Positions 50,524 through 59,505 are shown, counted from the first letter of the stretch. The stretch: DNA of 64,000 nucleotides from an uncultured Oscillospiraceae bacterium (GCA_934591705.1 CAKTPM010000002.1:62001-126000); one strand, 5' to 3'. Notes: a model not told the origin generated them from the letters alone. Made by a program: numbers and translations.

Positions 50524-51257
50524 GGCGCATCCTCCTGGGCCAGCTTCTCGATGGTCTGCGTCACCCGGTCGGCACGGTATTGATAGGTGTTCTTGATATA
50601 GTCCATGAGGTCCTGCCCCGCATCCTCCAGCTCGTCGACGCTCTTATCGCCCACGATGCGCCCCTGATGGATGAGCACCGCCCGGGAGATGAAGTCCTTG
50701 ACCTCCTCCAGCAGGTGGGTGGAGAGGATCACCGTCTCGTCCTCCGTGAGGATGCCCAGGAGCACCTTGTAGAAGTCCTCCCGGTTGAAGATATCGTTCC
50801 CGGCGAAGGGCTCGTCCATGAGAATGTAGTCCGCGCCCTGGGAGAGGGCCATCACCACCTCGAACTGGTTTTGCATGCCCACGGAGAACTTGCCCACCGC
50901 CCGCTTGAGCGGCAGCTGGAAGAAGTCCAGCAGCGCCGTGAAGCGCTTTTCGTTGAACCGGGGGAAATGCTCCCGGTAGAAGTCCCGGTGATCTGCCGCC
51001 GTCAGCAGCGGGAAAAACGAGTGCTCGCAGGTGGCAAAGGCCAGCCGGTCGATGTTCTTTTTTGTAATGGCCTCGCCGTCCAGCGTGACGGCGCCCTGAT
51101 GGGGGATAAGCCCCAGAACGGATTTCATCAGCGTGGTCTTGCCCGCGCCGTTTTCCCCGAAAAGACCCACGATCTGCCCCTGCGGGAAGGCGAGCGTTGC
51201 ATCGTCCACGGCGATTTTTGCGCCGTAGCGCTTGGTGATGTGAGAAATTTCCAGCAT
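50520..51257 (-). CDS. ABC transporter ATPase of system B
   Basis: 245 residues: Walker A GENGAGKTT near 37, signature GKFSVGMQNQ, Walker B ILMDEPFAGND, switch STHL. ATG at 51257 after GGAGGAAAAC. Partner of the two small membrane proteins upstream. Confidence 0.92.
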   Translation of the reverse strand: MLEISHITKRYGAKIAVDDATLAFPQGQIVGLFGENGAGKTTLMKSVLGLIPHQGAVTLDGEAITKKNIDRLAFATCEHSFFPLLTAADHRDFYREHFPRFNEKRFTALLDFFQLPLKRAVGKFSVGMQNQFEVVMALSQGADYILMDEPFAGNDIFNREDFYKVLLGILTEDETVILSTHLLEEVKDFISRAVLIHQGRIVGDKSVDELEDAGQDLMDYIKNTYQYRADRVTQTIEKLAQEDAP

Positions 51258-51273
51258 GATCGTTTTCCTCCTT

Positions 51274-51759
51274 TTATATCGGTAAGCACGCCGCGGGGGT
51301 GACAAAGCGCCAGATGAGATAGGCACCGCCCAGAAGCAGCAGCGTTTCCGCCGCCGTCCACGCCAGCCACCGCAAAGGCACCTCCATGACCATCCGCCGC
51401 AGGGTGCGCCCGCCGTCCGGCAGGCGGCGCATGAGGTAGATGCTCCTGCTGCTTTTGCTGAAGCTGCCGTACAGCTGCAGGGGCAGCAGCAGCGCCATCA
51501 GCGCCTGAACGCCGCCCAAGAATGCGATGCGCCCGGCGGCGCTCCAGAAGGGAAGGATGGTCTGCCCCGGCCGGAGATACCGCACGCCCTCCACATAGTA
51601 AAAGAGCTGGTTATAGCTGCCGGTGTAGCGGATGGCAAAGAGCACAGCGCCCACGATGGCCGCCGCGATCAGCCAGAGGCGGATGGTGGCGGCCATCTGC
51701 GCCGGGTCCGTGTTGGGAGGCAGGCGGCGGCGCAGGGCTTCGGTATTAAACGGTTTCAT
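51274..51759 (-). CDS. Small membrane subunit 1 of system B
   Basis: 161 residues with four hydrophobic segments (about 28-45, 70-95, 130-150 among them). Probably half of the permease. It overlaps the upstream membrane gene by 14 bases. Family not recognised. Confidence 0.75.
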   Translation of the reverse strand: MKPFNTEALRRRLPPNTDPAQMAATIRLWLIAAAIVGAVLFAIRYTGSYNQLFYYVEGVRYLRPGQTILPFWSAAGRIAFLGGVQALMALLLPLQLYGSFSKSSRSIYLMRRLPDGGRTLRRMVMEVPLRWLAWTAAETLLLLGGAYLIWRFVTPAACLPI

Positions 51760-52522
51760 GGACTTCCTCCTCTCCGTCGAAGGATCGATAGATCGTAAGG
51801 ACCGCTATGATCCCGGCGATGACGGTGAGCGCCACCCGCAGCCCCACGCCCCCGGAGGACGCGAAGCTCACCGGCATCCACAGGGACGCCTCCGTGAAGA
51901 CGATGGCGGTGATGACCGGGGTGCCGCTGCCGCCCCGCCACCGGCGCAGGGGGAAGAGGGCGCAGCTCACGGCGCTCAGCAGCGTCACCGCGCCCATGGC
52001 GCTCCAGCCTAAGGGATCCCGCAGAGGCAGGAGGTTGTGGAGCAGAGGCGTGGTGTAGGAGGCAAGCCACAGGGCCTGGGGCCCTGCCTCCCGCAGCCGC
52101 CAGCCGATGACGCCGTACACCGCGGCGGTGACGGCGGCCCGGTAGAACAGGAGCATCACCAGGTCATAGAGCGTCCACAGCACCGCGATCCGCCAGGGGG
52201 CGAGCCGCAGCCGCAGGGCGGTATACCCCGGCTGCACCCCCCGGCCGGTGCCTGTGCGGCTCAAAAGCCAGATCACCAGGGCAAAGCCCGCCGCCACCGG
52301 CAGGGTACAGAAGCTCTTTTGCACCATCACCGAGGCGGAGAGTATCTTCCCTGTCTGCAGGATGGGCTCCCCGGCGGCATCGTGGCCCACCACCTCCCGG
52401 CTTTGGCCGGGGGCCAGCCACAGGAGCACTGCGCACAAAAGCGCCGCCGAGAGCGTCACCGCCAGCACGCGCCAAAAGCTGCCCCGGGCCGTCAGGGCGA
52501 ATGTCGAGAGATGTTTTTTCAT
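51746..52522 (-). CDS. Membrane subunit 2 of system B
   Basis: 258 residues with six to seven hydrophobic segments, in the manner of ABC-2 permeases, with an extracytoplasmic loop after the first helix (PGQSREVVGHDAAGEPILQTG). It overlaps the regulator gene by 4 bases. Confidence 0.78.
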   Translation of the reverse strand: MKKHLSTFALTARGSFWRVLAVTLSAALLCAVLLWLAPGQSREVVGHDAAGEPILQTGKILSASVMVQKSFCTLPVAAGFALVIWLLSRTGTGRGVQPGYTALRLRLAPWRIAVLWTLYDLVMLLFYRAAVTAAVYGVIGWRLREAGPQALWLASYTTPLLHNLLPLRDPLGWSAMGAVTLLSAVSCALFPLRRWRGGSGTPVITAIVFTEASLWMPVSFASSGGVGLRVALTVIAGIIAVLTIYRSFDGEEEVHETV

Positions 52523-52905
52523 GCTTCCGCCTCCTGTTCATACAGCTGCCGCAGCAGCGCCGCCGCCTCATCCGCCGAAAGTCCCATGCGCTTCATGGCC
52601 CGCACGGCGCCCAGCAGTTCCTCCCGATAGAGCTCCCGGCGGATGGCCGCCACCTGCTCCGGGGCGGCACACACGAAGCTGGCCGCGCCGGGGCGGGAGG
52701 TGATGAGCCCTTCTTCCTCCAAGGCGCGATAGGCCTTCTGCACCGTGTTGGGGTTCACCGCCAGCTGGGCGGACAAAAGCCGCCGGGAGGGGAGCTCCTC
52801 CCCCGCCGGGATGCTGCCCGCCGCCAGACCCTGCTTGACAAAGCGGACCAGCTGCAGGTAGATGGGCACCCCCTCCACCCCGCGGAATTTTTCAAAGGAA
52901 ATCAT
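52519..52905 (-). CDS. YtrA-type GntR regulator of system B
   Basis: 128 residues: winged helix with ELPSRRLLSAQLAVNPNTVQKAYRALEEEGLI and a short helical tail. Probably represses the five-gene operon through the inverted repeat at its promoter. ATG at 52905. Confidence 0.9.
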   Translation of the reverse strand: MISFEKFRGVEGVPIYLQLVRFVKQGLAAGSIPAGEELPSRRLLSAQLAVNPNTVQKAYRALEEEGLITSRPGAASFVCAAPEQVAAIRRELYREELLGAVRAMKRMGLSADEAAALLRQLYEQEAEA

Positions 52906-52927
52906 GGCCTTGCTCTCCTTATAAAGA

Positions 52928-52993
52928 AAACTGTACTATGCGCGTAACACAGTTGTTGTCTGTATTATACGCATAGTACAGTTTATTTGTCAA
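52928..52993 (-). promoter_or_regulatory. System B promoter with widely spaced 15-bp inverted repeat
   Basis: Minus-strand TTGACA (52988-52993), an 18-nt spacer and TATAAT (52964-52969). The perfect arms AAACTGTACTATGCG (52928-52942) and its complement (52970-52984) are 27 bp apart. One arm fills the -35/-10 spacer and the other lies just after the start point. Confidence 0.85.
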
Positions 52994-53006
52994 GCGGAAA
53001 TTTTCG

Positions 53007-53768
53007 TTACTCCGGCAAGTCGCGGTACATCCCGCGGCACAGGGCGTTGGCCGCCCAAACGCTGCCCGGCTCCCGGGGGTCGGCAGGCGTTCCGTCCAGG
53101 CGGGAGAAAAAGCCGCCGGCCTCCTCCAGGATCAGACTCCCCGCCGCAAAGTCCCAGGGGGACAGGCGGCACTCGAAGAACAGCTCCGCGCGCCCGGCGG
53201 CCACCTGGCAGATGTCCAGGGCCGCCGCCCCGAAGCGCCGGAAGTCCAGCGTCCTGTCATAGAGGTGGCGCATGATGCGAAAGTGCCTGTCCGTATAGCG
53301 GCGGTCATAGATGGTGCTGCCGCACAGAAACACCGCGTGGCCGCTGTCATGGGCAGAGACGCGGATCGGCCGGCCGTTGAGCGTGGCGCCGCCGCCGCGC
53401 TGTGCGGCGAACAGCTCCTCGGTAAAGGGGTTATAGACCACGGCATAGCGCACCTGGCCCCGGTGGCAGAGGGCCACGGCGATGTTGCTGTAGTGCAGCT
53501 CTCTTACGAAATTGGTGGTGCCGTCGATGGGATCCACCACAAAGAGCCAGTCCCGCTTGAGGGCTGCGTGGTGCCCCTCCTCCCCCAGGAAGTCGGCCTC
53601 CGGACAGATGTCCAGCAGGGCGCCCTGCAAAAAGTCCTGGACCGCCACATCATATTTTGTCACCAGATCCGCCGCGCCGGTCTTCTCCCGGGTGTCCCGC
53701 TCAATGGCGTGGGCGTCGCGGATCATATCGCCCGCCGTGCGCACGGCGGCAATGATCTCCTGCAGCAT
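53007..53768 (-). CDS. Inositol-monophosphatase-family phosphatase
   Basis: 253 residues with the metal-binding motifs GEEGHH, DPIDGTTNF (about 80-90) and the late SPWDFAAGSLILEEAGG. Members dephosphorylate inositol-P, NADP or sugar phosphates with Mg2+. It lies 4 bp after the deacylase gene and is the last gene of the operon. Confidence 0.93.
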   Translation of the reverse strand: MLQEIIAAVRTAGDMIRDAHAIERDTREKTGAADLVTKYDVAVQDFLQGALLDICPEADFLGEEGHHAALKRDWLFVVDPIDGTTNFVRELHYSNIAVALCHRGQVRYAVVYNPFTEELFAAQRGGGATLNGRPIRVSAHDSGHAVFLCGSTIYDRRYTDRHFRIMRHLYDRTLDFRRFGAAALDICQVAAGRAELFFECRLSPWDFAAGSLILEEAGGFFSRLDGTPADPREPGSVWAANALCRGMYRDLPE

Positions 53769-53772
53769 GCTC

Positions 53773-55365
53773 TTACCTCCTGATGGCCCGGCCGGCGCAA
53801 AGGCCGGTGGGGCGTCCTTCCTCCAGGGCCGGCTGTCCGCTCACCAGCACATAGTCCATGCCCTGGGAGAGCTGCTCCGGCTCCTGATAGGTGGCATTTT
53901 CGTGCAGCGCCCGGAGGGAAAAGACGCACACATCGGCGTCATAGCCCGCCTCCAGGCGGCCCTTGCGCTTCAGGCCCAGCACCTCGGCAGGGCGGCCGGC
54001 GAGCTTGTAGATGGCCTCCTCTATGGGAAGGATATTCTTTTCTCTTACAAAGTGCTCCAAAAAATGGGTAAAGGTGCCGTAAACCCGGGGATGGGGGCGG
54101 CCCTCGGTGGGATAGGTGGCATCGGAGATCACATGGCTCAGCGGGCTCCGGAGGATGGCGCAGATGTCCTCCTCACAGGCCATAAAGTCGATCATGGTGA
54201 TCTGCCCGTGCTCCCGGGTCAGCAGGTCGCAGCAGCTGTCCAGGGGGCTTTCGTGCATCAGGGCGGCGATCTCCGCCAGGTTCTTGCCCTGGTAGGGGTG
54301 ATCCTCCGGGCAGTGGAGGCCGGTGAGATAGATGCCGTCCCAGCCCGCCAGCTTGGCGATATCATCAAAGCCGGCGCCGCTTTCGATGCGGCGGGCCAGC
54401 TCCCGGCGCACGGCAGGGTCCGCCAGCCGGGCCACGGCGGCCTCCATGCCGCCCTCCAGAAAGTCCGGCGGCAGGATGTGCAGCAGCTGCGTGGAACCGG
54501 CGGTGTAGGGGTAGGCGTCGCAGCTCACCGCCAGGTCCTCCTCCCGGGCCCGCTGCAAAAGGGCCAGCACCCGGGGGACCTTGTCGTTCCAGTTGCTGCG
54601 GCCCATGGCCTTCAGGTGGCTGATGTGCACCGGGCACTTCAGGGCCCGGGCCACCGCCAGCATCTCCTCCACGCTCTGCACCACGCCGGCCCCCTCCTGG
54701 CGCATGTGCACCGTGAGGGGGATGCCGCTGTTCGCCAGGGGGGCCAGGGCCCGCACCAGCTCCGGGGTGGTATAGAAGCACTCCGGGGCATAGCCCAGCC
54801 CCAAGCTCACACCCATGGCTCCCTCCGCCAGGGCGGTCTCCAGGGCCCGGTGGATGGCCCGGTAGTGGCCCTCCTCCAGCCGGGGCAGGTCGTAGCCCGC
54901 CGCCGCGGCCCGGATCACGCCGGCTCCCGCCAGCATTCCGCAGTGGATGGGCAGCTCGTGCAGGGCACCGAGATAGGCCGCCATGGACTCCGTGGGCAGC
55001 TCCCGGGGGATATCCCCGGTGATGGGGGCCAGGTAGGCCCGGATGGCGGCGGCGTGCTCGCCGCCGAAGGGGGCTGCGCCCAGGCCGCAGTTGCCGTTGA
55101 CGATGGTGGTGAGGCCCTGGCACAGCTCCAGCCGGCCGAAGCCGGGGCGGAAGGCCGCCGCGTCGGCATGGCGGTGAATATCGATAAAGCCGGGGGTCAC
55201 CAGCTTTCCCCCGGCCTCGATGACCCGCCGGGCCGGGGCGTGGGCCAGCTGGCCCACTGCCGCCACGGCGCCGCCGGAGACAGCTACATCGGCGCGAAAA
55301 CCCTCCCGGCCGGTACCGTCGATGACGGTGCCGCCGCGAATGAGAATATCAAACAAGCTCTTCAC
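53773..55365 (-). CDS. N-acyl-D-amino-acid deacylase (D-aminoacylase)
   Basis: 530 residues of the amidohydrolase superfamily: beta-sandwich start ILIRGGTVIDGTG, metal motif GFIDIHRHAD near 60, NGNCGLGAAP, HISHLKAMG and the late SDATYPTEGRPHPRVYGTF. It hydrolyses N-acyl-D-amino acids to D-amino acids. With a racemase-like gene 3 kb away, D-amino-acid use is a possible theme. ATG at 55365; it follows the DUF4340 gene by 29 bp. Confidence 0.92.
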   Translation of the reverse strand: MKSLFDILIRGGTVIDGTGREGFRADVAVSGGAVAAVGQLAHAPARRVIEAGGKLVTPGFIDIHRHADAAAFRPGFGRLELCQGLTTIVNGNCGLGAAPFGGEHAAAIRAYLAPITGDIPRELPTESMAAYLGALHELPIHCGMLAGAGVIRAAAAGYDLPRLEEGHYRAIHRALETALAEGAMGVSLGLGYAPECFYTTPELVRALAPLANSGIPLTVHMRQEGAGVVQSVEEMLAVARALKCPVHISHLKAMGRSNWNDKVPRVLALLQRAREEDLAVSCDAYPYTAGSTQLLHILPPDFLEGGMEAAVARLADPAVRRELARRIESGAGFDDIAKLAGWDGIYLTGLHCPEDHPYQGKNLAEIAALMHESPLDSCCDLLTREHGQITMIDFMACEEDICAILRSPLSHVISDATYPTEGRPHPRVYGTFTHFLEHFVREKNILPIEEAIYKLAGRPAEVLGLKRKGRLEAGYDADVCVFSLRALHENATYQEPEQLSQGMDYVLVSGQPALEEGRPTGLCAGRAIRR

Positions 55366-55394
55366 CCGATTTCTTCATTATTGTAATGCGCATA

Positions 55395-56321
55395 TTATGC
55401 GGCGGGCTCTGCGGGCTCTGCGGGCTCTGCGGGCTCCGCCACCAGCAGATCCGCCAGCTTCAGCAGGGGCGCAAGCGCCTCCTGGGACATCAGGTAGATG
55501 GTGCTCTCCTCCCCCAGGGTCACATAGCGGCTGTCCTCCGAGGCATTGCCCACATGGAGCACCAGATCCGCCTGGGCCCCCACGGAGTTGACATAGGTCA
55601 CCACAATGTTCAGGGGGGCGTCCAGCCCGCACAGGGCCGCCGCGCCGGCGGCGGGGGAGTAGTCCACGCACCGGGTCACAGCCAGCCGGCTCAGCGCCTC
55701 CGTCAGGCCGCCGTCCGGCAGCTCCTGGCCGCCGGAGATCCACTTGCCCTCCTTGTAGAACAGGGCCCGGTGGATGTCCCCCCGGTTGAGGGTAACGGAG
55801 AAGAGGTTCTCCGCCGTCAGGGCGGGCATGGTCGGGAGCAGGGCCATGTCAAACACCCCCACGGAGAGCTGCTGCACCAGCGCATCGCTCATCCTATAGA
55901 GGTCCTCCGGCCGGTCATCCCGGCTCATGTACCAGCTGCCGTCCGCATCCTGCTTGCCGACGGTGAGCCGGACGGCGGTCTCCTGGGTGCTGAGCAAAAA
56001 ATACTTCTGGGCACTGTCCAGGCCGTAGAGGGCGGGATCGTCCAGGGTCCCGACCCGCTCCGCCTGCAGGAGCTGCTTGAGCTCCTGCAGCAGTTGGGTC
56101 AGCTTTTCGCCGTCCAGAGGGAAGCCCGGCCCGTCGGTCCAGGTCCAGACCCCCTCCTGGCAGGAGAACCGGGCGGTAACATTGCCGTCGGAATACTGCA
56201 GGGCGGTGATCTGCGCCTCCGCAGGGGCGGCAGTCACCTCCTCCGGGGCTTTTTCCTTGCCGCAGCCGTAGAGGCCCAGGGCCAGGGCCGCGGTCAGCAC
56301 GATGATAAGAAGGTGTTTCAT
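55395..56321 (-). CDS. DUF4340-domain lipoprotein
   Basis: 308 residues: signal peptide with lipobox LYGC (Cys20), then two DUF4340-like repeats. Such proteins often accompany gliding-type ABC exporters, but none is adjacent here. The C-terminus is a run of Ala-Glu-Pro encoded by a 9-bp tandem repeat. Located between the PPTase and deacylase genes in one operon. Confidence 0.82.
   Translation of the reverse strand: MKHLLIIVLTAALALGLYGCGKEKAPEEVTAAPAEAQITALQYSDGNVTARFSCQEGVWTWTDGPGFPLDGEKLTQLLQELKQLLQAERVGTLDDPALYGLDSAQKYFLLSTQETAVRLTVGKQDADGSWYMSRDDRPEDLYRMSDALVQQLSVGVFDMALLPTMPALTAENLFSVTLNRGDIHRALFYKEGKWISGGQELPDGGLTEALSRLAVTRCVDYSPAAGAAALCGLDAPLNIVVTYVNSVGAQADLVLHVGNASEDSRYVTLGEESTIYLMSQEALAPLLKLADLLVAEPAEPAEPAEPAA
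55402..55437. repeat. Four tandem 9-bp repeats inside the DUF4340 gene
   Basis: Unit GCGGGCTCT (last copy GCGGGCTCC) encodes the AEP repeats at the C-terminus. Nine-base units keep the frame if copy number changes. Confidence 0.95.
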
Positions 56322-56361
56322 AAGTGTATCCTTTCCGGGAATTCAGGCGCAGGGCCGCACA

Positions 56362-56937
56362 TCAGTCCTGCAGCGCCAGGGCCACCGTCATGGTGCAGCC
56401 GTTTTTCAGCGTGTGATCCAGCACCACGCCCTCGGGCAGCGCCAGGCCGCTGAGCTTCAGCAGCGGGCCGTGGCCGGTGAGCTTGAAGAGGGCCTCCTTG
56501 GCCGTCCAGCACTCCCAGAAGCGCTGGTAGCAGCCGGCATCCCCATAGCGGATGTAGGCCAGCTCCTGCTCACTGCAGGTGCGGCGGATGAACTTTTCCT
56601 CGGCCAGGCGGATCACCTCCACATCCACGCCCACAGGCACCCGGGCCACGGCGCACACCACATAGGGGCCGCTGTGGCTGATGCTGCAGTAGAGCTCCGC
56701 CTGTGCGACGGTGGGCTTTCCGTCCTCATCCCATTCCAGAGGCACCGCCGCCTCCTCCACCCCCAGACGCCGGGCCAGCAGCTGCCGGGCCAGCATTTCG
56801 CCGGCAGCGGTGCGCTTGCGGTCGTCGGGGTCCTGTATATTCTCCATGCGCTTGCGCCGCCGGGGATCGGTCCGGTGCAGCAGCGCCTCAAGCTCCTCCT
56901 CCGCCATGGTGCGGATGTCATACCATACAGCTTCCAT
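56362..56937 (-). CDS. 4'-phosphopantetheinyl transferase (Sfp type)
   Basis: 191 residues with motifs GVDVEVIR (usual GVDIE) and FWECWTAKEALFKLTGHG. It attaches the phosphopantetheine arm of CoA to a carrier protein. No polyketide or nonribosomal synthetase is present; it may serve an acyl carrier protein. ATG at 56937 after AGGAGG. First gene of the PPTase, DUF4340, deacylase and IMPase operon; a TACAAT -10 box is at 56976-56981. Confidence 0.9.
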   Translation of the reverse strand: MEAVWYDIRTMAEEELEALLHRTDPRRRKRMENIQDPDDRKRTAAGEMLARQLLARRLGVEEAAVPLEWDEDGKPTVAQAELYCSISHSGPYVVCAVARVPVGVDVEVIRLAEEKFIRRTCSEQELAYIRYGDAGCYQRFWECWTAKEALFKLTGHGPLLKLSGLALPEGVVLDHTLKNGCTMTVALALQD

Positions 56938-57021
56938 CGGTTTTCCTCCTGTGTTCAAATATCACACCAAGATACATTGTAACACAGCTTCTCCGCGATT
57001 TCCAGACTTTTTCTCCGGCTC

Positions 57022-57050
57022 TTGCATTCCCGGCGGCTTTGCGCTACACT
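57022..57050 (+). promoter_or_regulatory. truA promoter
   Basis: TTGCAT (57022-57027), a 17-nt spacer and TACACT (57045-57050). Confidence 0.65.
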
Positions 57051-57091
57051 GTTGCGTGAAAAGCAACCGTCTTTCACGGGAGGAGCGTACC

Positions 57092-57829
57092 ATGCAGAAC
57101 TATAAATTCACCCTCGCCTATGACGGCACCCGGTTTTTCGGCTGGGAGCGCCAGCCGGATAAGGAGACCGTTCAGGGCAAGCTGGAGAGCGTGCTCAGCG
57201 CCCTGTGCGAGGCCCCGGTGGAGGTCATCGGTGCCGGGCGCACCGACGCCGGGGTCCACGCCCGGGCCATGGTGGCCAACGCCTTTTTGCCCACGGACAA
57301 GACCCCGGAGGAGATCCGGGACTACTGCAACCGCTACCTCCCCGACGCCATCGCCGTCCGGGAGGTGCGCCCCTGCTCGGAGCGGTTCCACGCCCGGTAC
57401 AAGGCCGTCGGGAAGACCTATCGCTACACCTGCTTCGACGGGGAGGTAAAGCCGGTATTCGACCGGCGGTATGTGACGGTCCTGCCCTATCGGGTGGACA
57501 CCGCCCGGATGCAGGCCGCCGCGGACTGCCTGGTGGGGGAGCATGATTTCACCAGCTTCTGCGGCAACCCCCGGATGAAAAAATCCGCCGTTCGCCGGGT
57601 AGACAGCATCACCGTCACCCGGCAGAGGGACCGGGTGAGCATCACCGTCCACGGCACGGGGTTTTTGCAGAACATGGTGCGCATCATTGCAGGCACCCTG
57701 CTGGAGGTGGGCCGGGGCTTTTGGGAGCCGGAAAGGGCGCGGGAGATCTTGGAGGCCCGGGATCGCCGGGAGGCCGGGCCCACCGCCCCGCCGGAGGGCC
57801 TTTGCCTGATGAAGGTGGACTACGAATAG
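57092..57829 (+). CDS. truA: tRNA pseudouridine(38-40) synthase TruA
   Basis: 245 residues: LAYDGTRFFGWERQP at the N-terminus, catalytic Asp in GAGRTDAGVHARA, and FLQNMVRIIAG in the C-terminal half. ATG at 57092 follows GGGAGGAGCG. The end of the gene is duplicated: GGACTACGAATA (DYE-stop) occurs at 57817-57828 and again at 57832-57843. Confidence 0.95.
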   Translation: MQNYKFTLAYDGTRFFGWERQPDKETVQGKLESVLSALCEAPVEVIGAGRTDAGVHARAMVANAFLPTDKTPEEIRDYCNRYLPDAIAVREVRPCSERFHARYKAVGKTYRYTCFDGEVKPVFDRRYVTVLPYRVDTARMQAAADCLVGEHDFTSFCGNPRMKKSAVRRVDSITVTRQRDRVSITVHGTGFLQNMVRIIAGTLLEVGRGFWEPERAREILEARDRREAGPTAPPEGLCLMKVDYE

Positions 57830-57842
57830 GCGGACTACGAAT

Positions 57843-57877
57843 AAAAAGCTCCGACCCCGGCGGGGTCGGAGCTTTTC
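57843..57877. terminator. Bidirectional terminator after truA
   Basis: AAAAGCTCCGACCCC/GGGGTCGGAGCTTTT stem. Confidence 0.9.
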
Positions 57878-57885
57878 AGCAGCCA

Positions 57886-58305
57886 TCAGAAGTTGTCCTT
57901 GATGAATTTGTTGAGCTTTTCAATGTCGTAGGCGTCCTTATAGGTGTTCTTGAAGCGCTGCACGGTGAGACTGTTGTACTGCACGATCTTGCGGTACTTC
58001 AAAAAGCCCGCCAGCAGCGGGATACCGGCGCAGAGGTACCCGAAGGGGGCGCTGCGCCAGGCGGCGGTGGCCAGGGCCGCCAGCACCACGAAGGAGATCA
58101 CCACACCGGCGATCTGCTTTTTGGGGTGGATCATCTTCACGGACTCCTCCGTAACGATGCCCTCCCGGATCATCATCTGGGCAAAGCGCTTCTGAACGCC
58201 GAAGAGACTCACGGCGTTGAGGATCACCGGGGCCACGCCGAAGAAGGCGAACAGCGCCACCACCACATCCATAAACAGTACGATCAGGTCGGTTGTATCA
58301 GGCAT
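57886..58305 (-). CDS. Small membrane protein of unknown function
   Basis: 139 residues with three hydrophobic segments (about 7-30, 68-88, 92-105) and a charged C-terminal tail (KNTYKDAYDIEKLNKFIKDNF). I do not recognise a family. It follows the racemase gene by 17 bp on the same strand and ends at a strong terminator, so it is the second gene of that transcript. Confidence 0.7.
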   Translation of the reverse strand: MPDTTDLIVLFMDVVVALFAFFGVAPVILNAVSLFGVQKRFAQMMIREGIVTEESVKMIHPKKQIAGVVISFVVLAALATAAWRSAPFGYLCAGIPLLAGFLKYRKIVQYNSLTVQRFKNTYKDAYDIEKLNKFIKDNF

Positions 58306-58322
58306 TTTTCATTTCTCCTTTT

Positions 58323-59420
58323 TTATTCTTCGTACAGCCCCAGCGGCATATCGCTGCGGTCTGTGGCATAGAGCATATTTACATAGGAAAAGCCGAATTC
58401 CACGATATCGCCGGGGCAGAGGCGGCGGCAGCGGGTGACATCCACGATGCAGTGGTCGCTGCTGGCGCCGATGACCGCCATACCCGGCTCCCGGCACACC
58501 AGGGCCTCCACCGGGCCCACATCCGCCCGGCCAAAGTCCAGAAGGGCGCGTATCTGCATCCCCACATCCACATAGACGGGGCGGTTGCCGAAGGCGTCGA
58601 TGGCCAGCTCTCCCTGGGGATAGCTGGGCTTTTCCTTTACCTCCAGCACCTCGGCGCGGAGGGTAAAGGTCTCCATGTCCAGGTAGTCCAGGCCCGGGTA
58701 GCCCCACCCGGTCTGCAGGTCCTTGGCCCCCAGCAGGATGCCCTCCCCCAGGCGCAGGTGGTTGACCCCGGCGGGCATGGTGCCCTCGTGGATCAGGGGA
58801 TAGCTGCTGGTGGCGCCGCCGGAGACGATCTCCAGCCGGCGGCCGATGCACGCCTCCACCTGCCGGGCAGCAGCCAGGAGCTGCTCCATCTTTTCCACCG
58901 TGGGCCGCACGGAGCCGTAGCAGCCCAGGTTCACCCCCACACCGGCAAGGTGTACATGGGGGAGGTCCGCCTCCACATGGCAGCAGACCGTGAGCAGCTC
59001 CTCTTTGTCCCAAAAGCCCTCCCGGAGGTCGCCCAGGTCGGCCATCACGATGACGCTGTGGGTCTTCCCCTGGCGGGCGCATTCCGCCTCCAGGGCGTCC
59101 AGGACGGATCTCTCGCTCTGGAGCGAGAGGTCTGCATAGCGGACGGTGTCCGGCAGCTCCGTCAGCCCCGGGATGCGCAGCAGGAGACAGGGGGCGTTGA
59201 TCCCCGCCTCCCGGCAGCGGAGGATCTGCTCCAGGCGGCTGGTGCCGATCTGGGCGGCACCGCAGTCCAAAAAGGCCCGGGCCACGGCGGGGATGCCGTT
59301 GCAGCCCTTGATGACGCCGCACACGGCCACGCCCTGTGCCCGGCAGCGGGAGATCACACGCTCCATGTTCCGCCGCAGGCGGGTCATATTCAATTCCACC
59401 CGAGGGTACTCTCTATGCAC
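58323..59420 (-). CDS. PLP-dependent amino-acid racemase, alanine/ornithine racemase family
   Basis: 365 residues, alanine-racemase-type TIM barrel with PLP Lys in VCGVIKGCNG (Lys about 38) and a beta domain at the C-terminus (DVGMQIRALLDFGRADVG). The sequence is closer to the Orr/YhfX group than to Alr, so ornithine or another amino acid may be the substrate. ATG at 59420 after AAGGAGG. Confidence 0.85.
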   Translation of the reverse strand: MHREYPRVELNMTRLRRNMERVISRCRAQGVAVCGVIKGCNGIPAVARAFLDCGAAQIGTSRLEQILRCREAGINAPCLLLRIPGLTELPDTVRYADLSLQSERSVLDALEAECARQGKTHSVIVMADLGDLREGFWDKEELLTVCCHVEADLPHVHLAGVGVNLGCYGSVRPTVEKMEQLLAAARQVEACIGRRLEIVSGGATSSYPLIHEGTMPAGVNHLRLGEGILLGAKDLQTGWGYPGLDYLDMETFTLRAEVLEVKEKPSYPQGELAIDAFGNRPVYVDVGMQIRALLDFGRADVGPVEALVCREPGMAVIGASSDHCIVDVTRCRRLCPGDIVEFGFSYVNMLYATDRSDMPLGLYEE

Positions 59421-59451
59421 GGCGGGCGCCTCCTTCTTTTATATCTCACTT

Positions 59452-59481
59452 AGTATAGCACACCAGGGGCGGACATGCCAA
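59452..59481 (-). promoter_or_regulatory. Racemase gene promoter
   Basis: TTGGCA (59476-59481), an 18-nt spacer and TATACT (59452-59457) on the minus strand. Confidence 0.65.
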
Positions 59482-59505
59482 CCCTATTTTTTCCCGATTT
59501 TTCCG

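Noticed and set aside
55395..55440. Tandem repeats as a CRISPR or mobile-element trace.
   Set aside because: Nine-base units without spacers inside a coding region; simple in-frame expansion.
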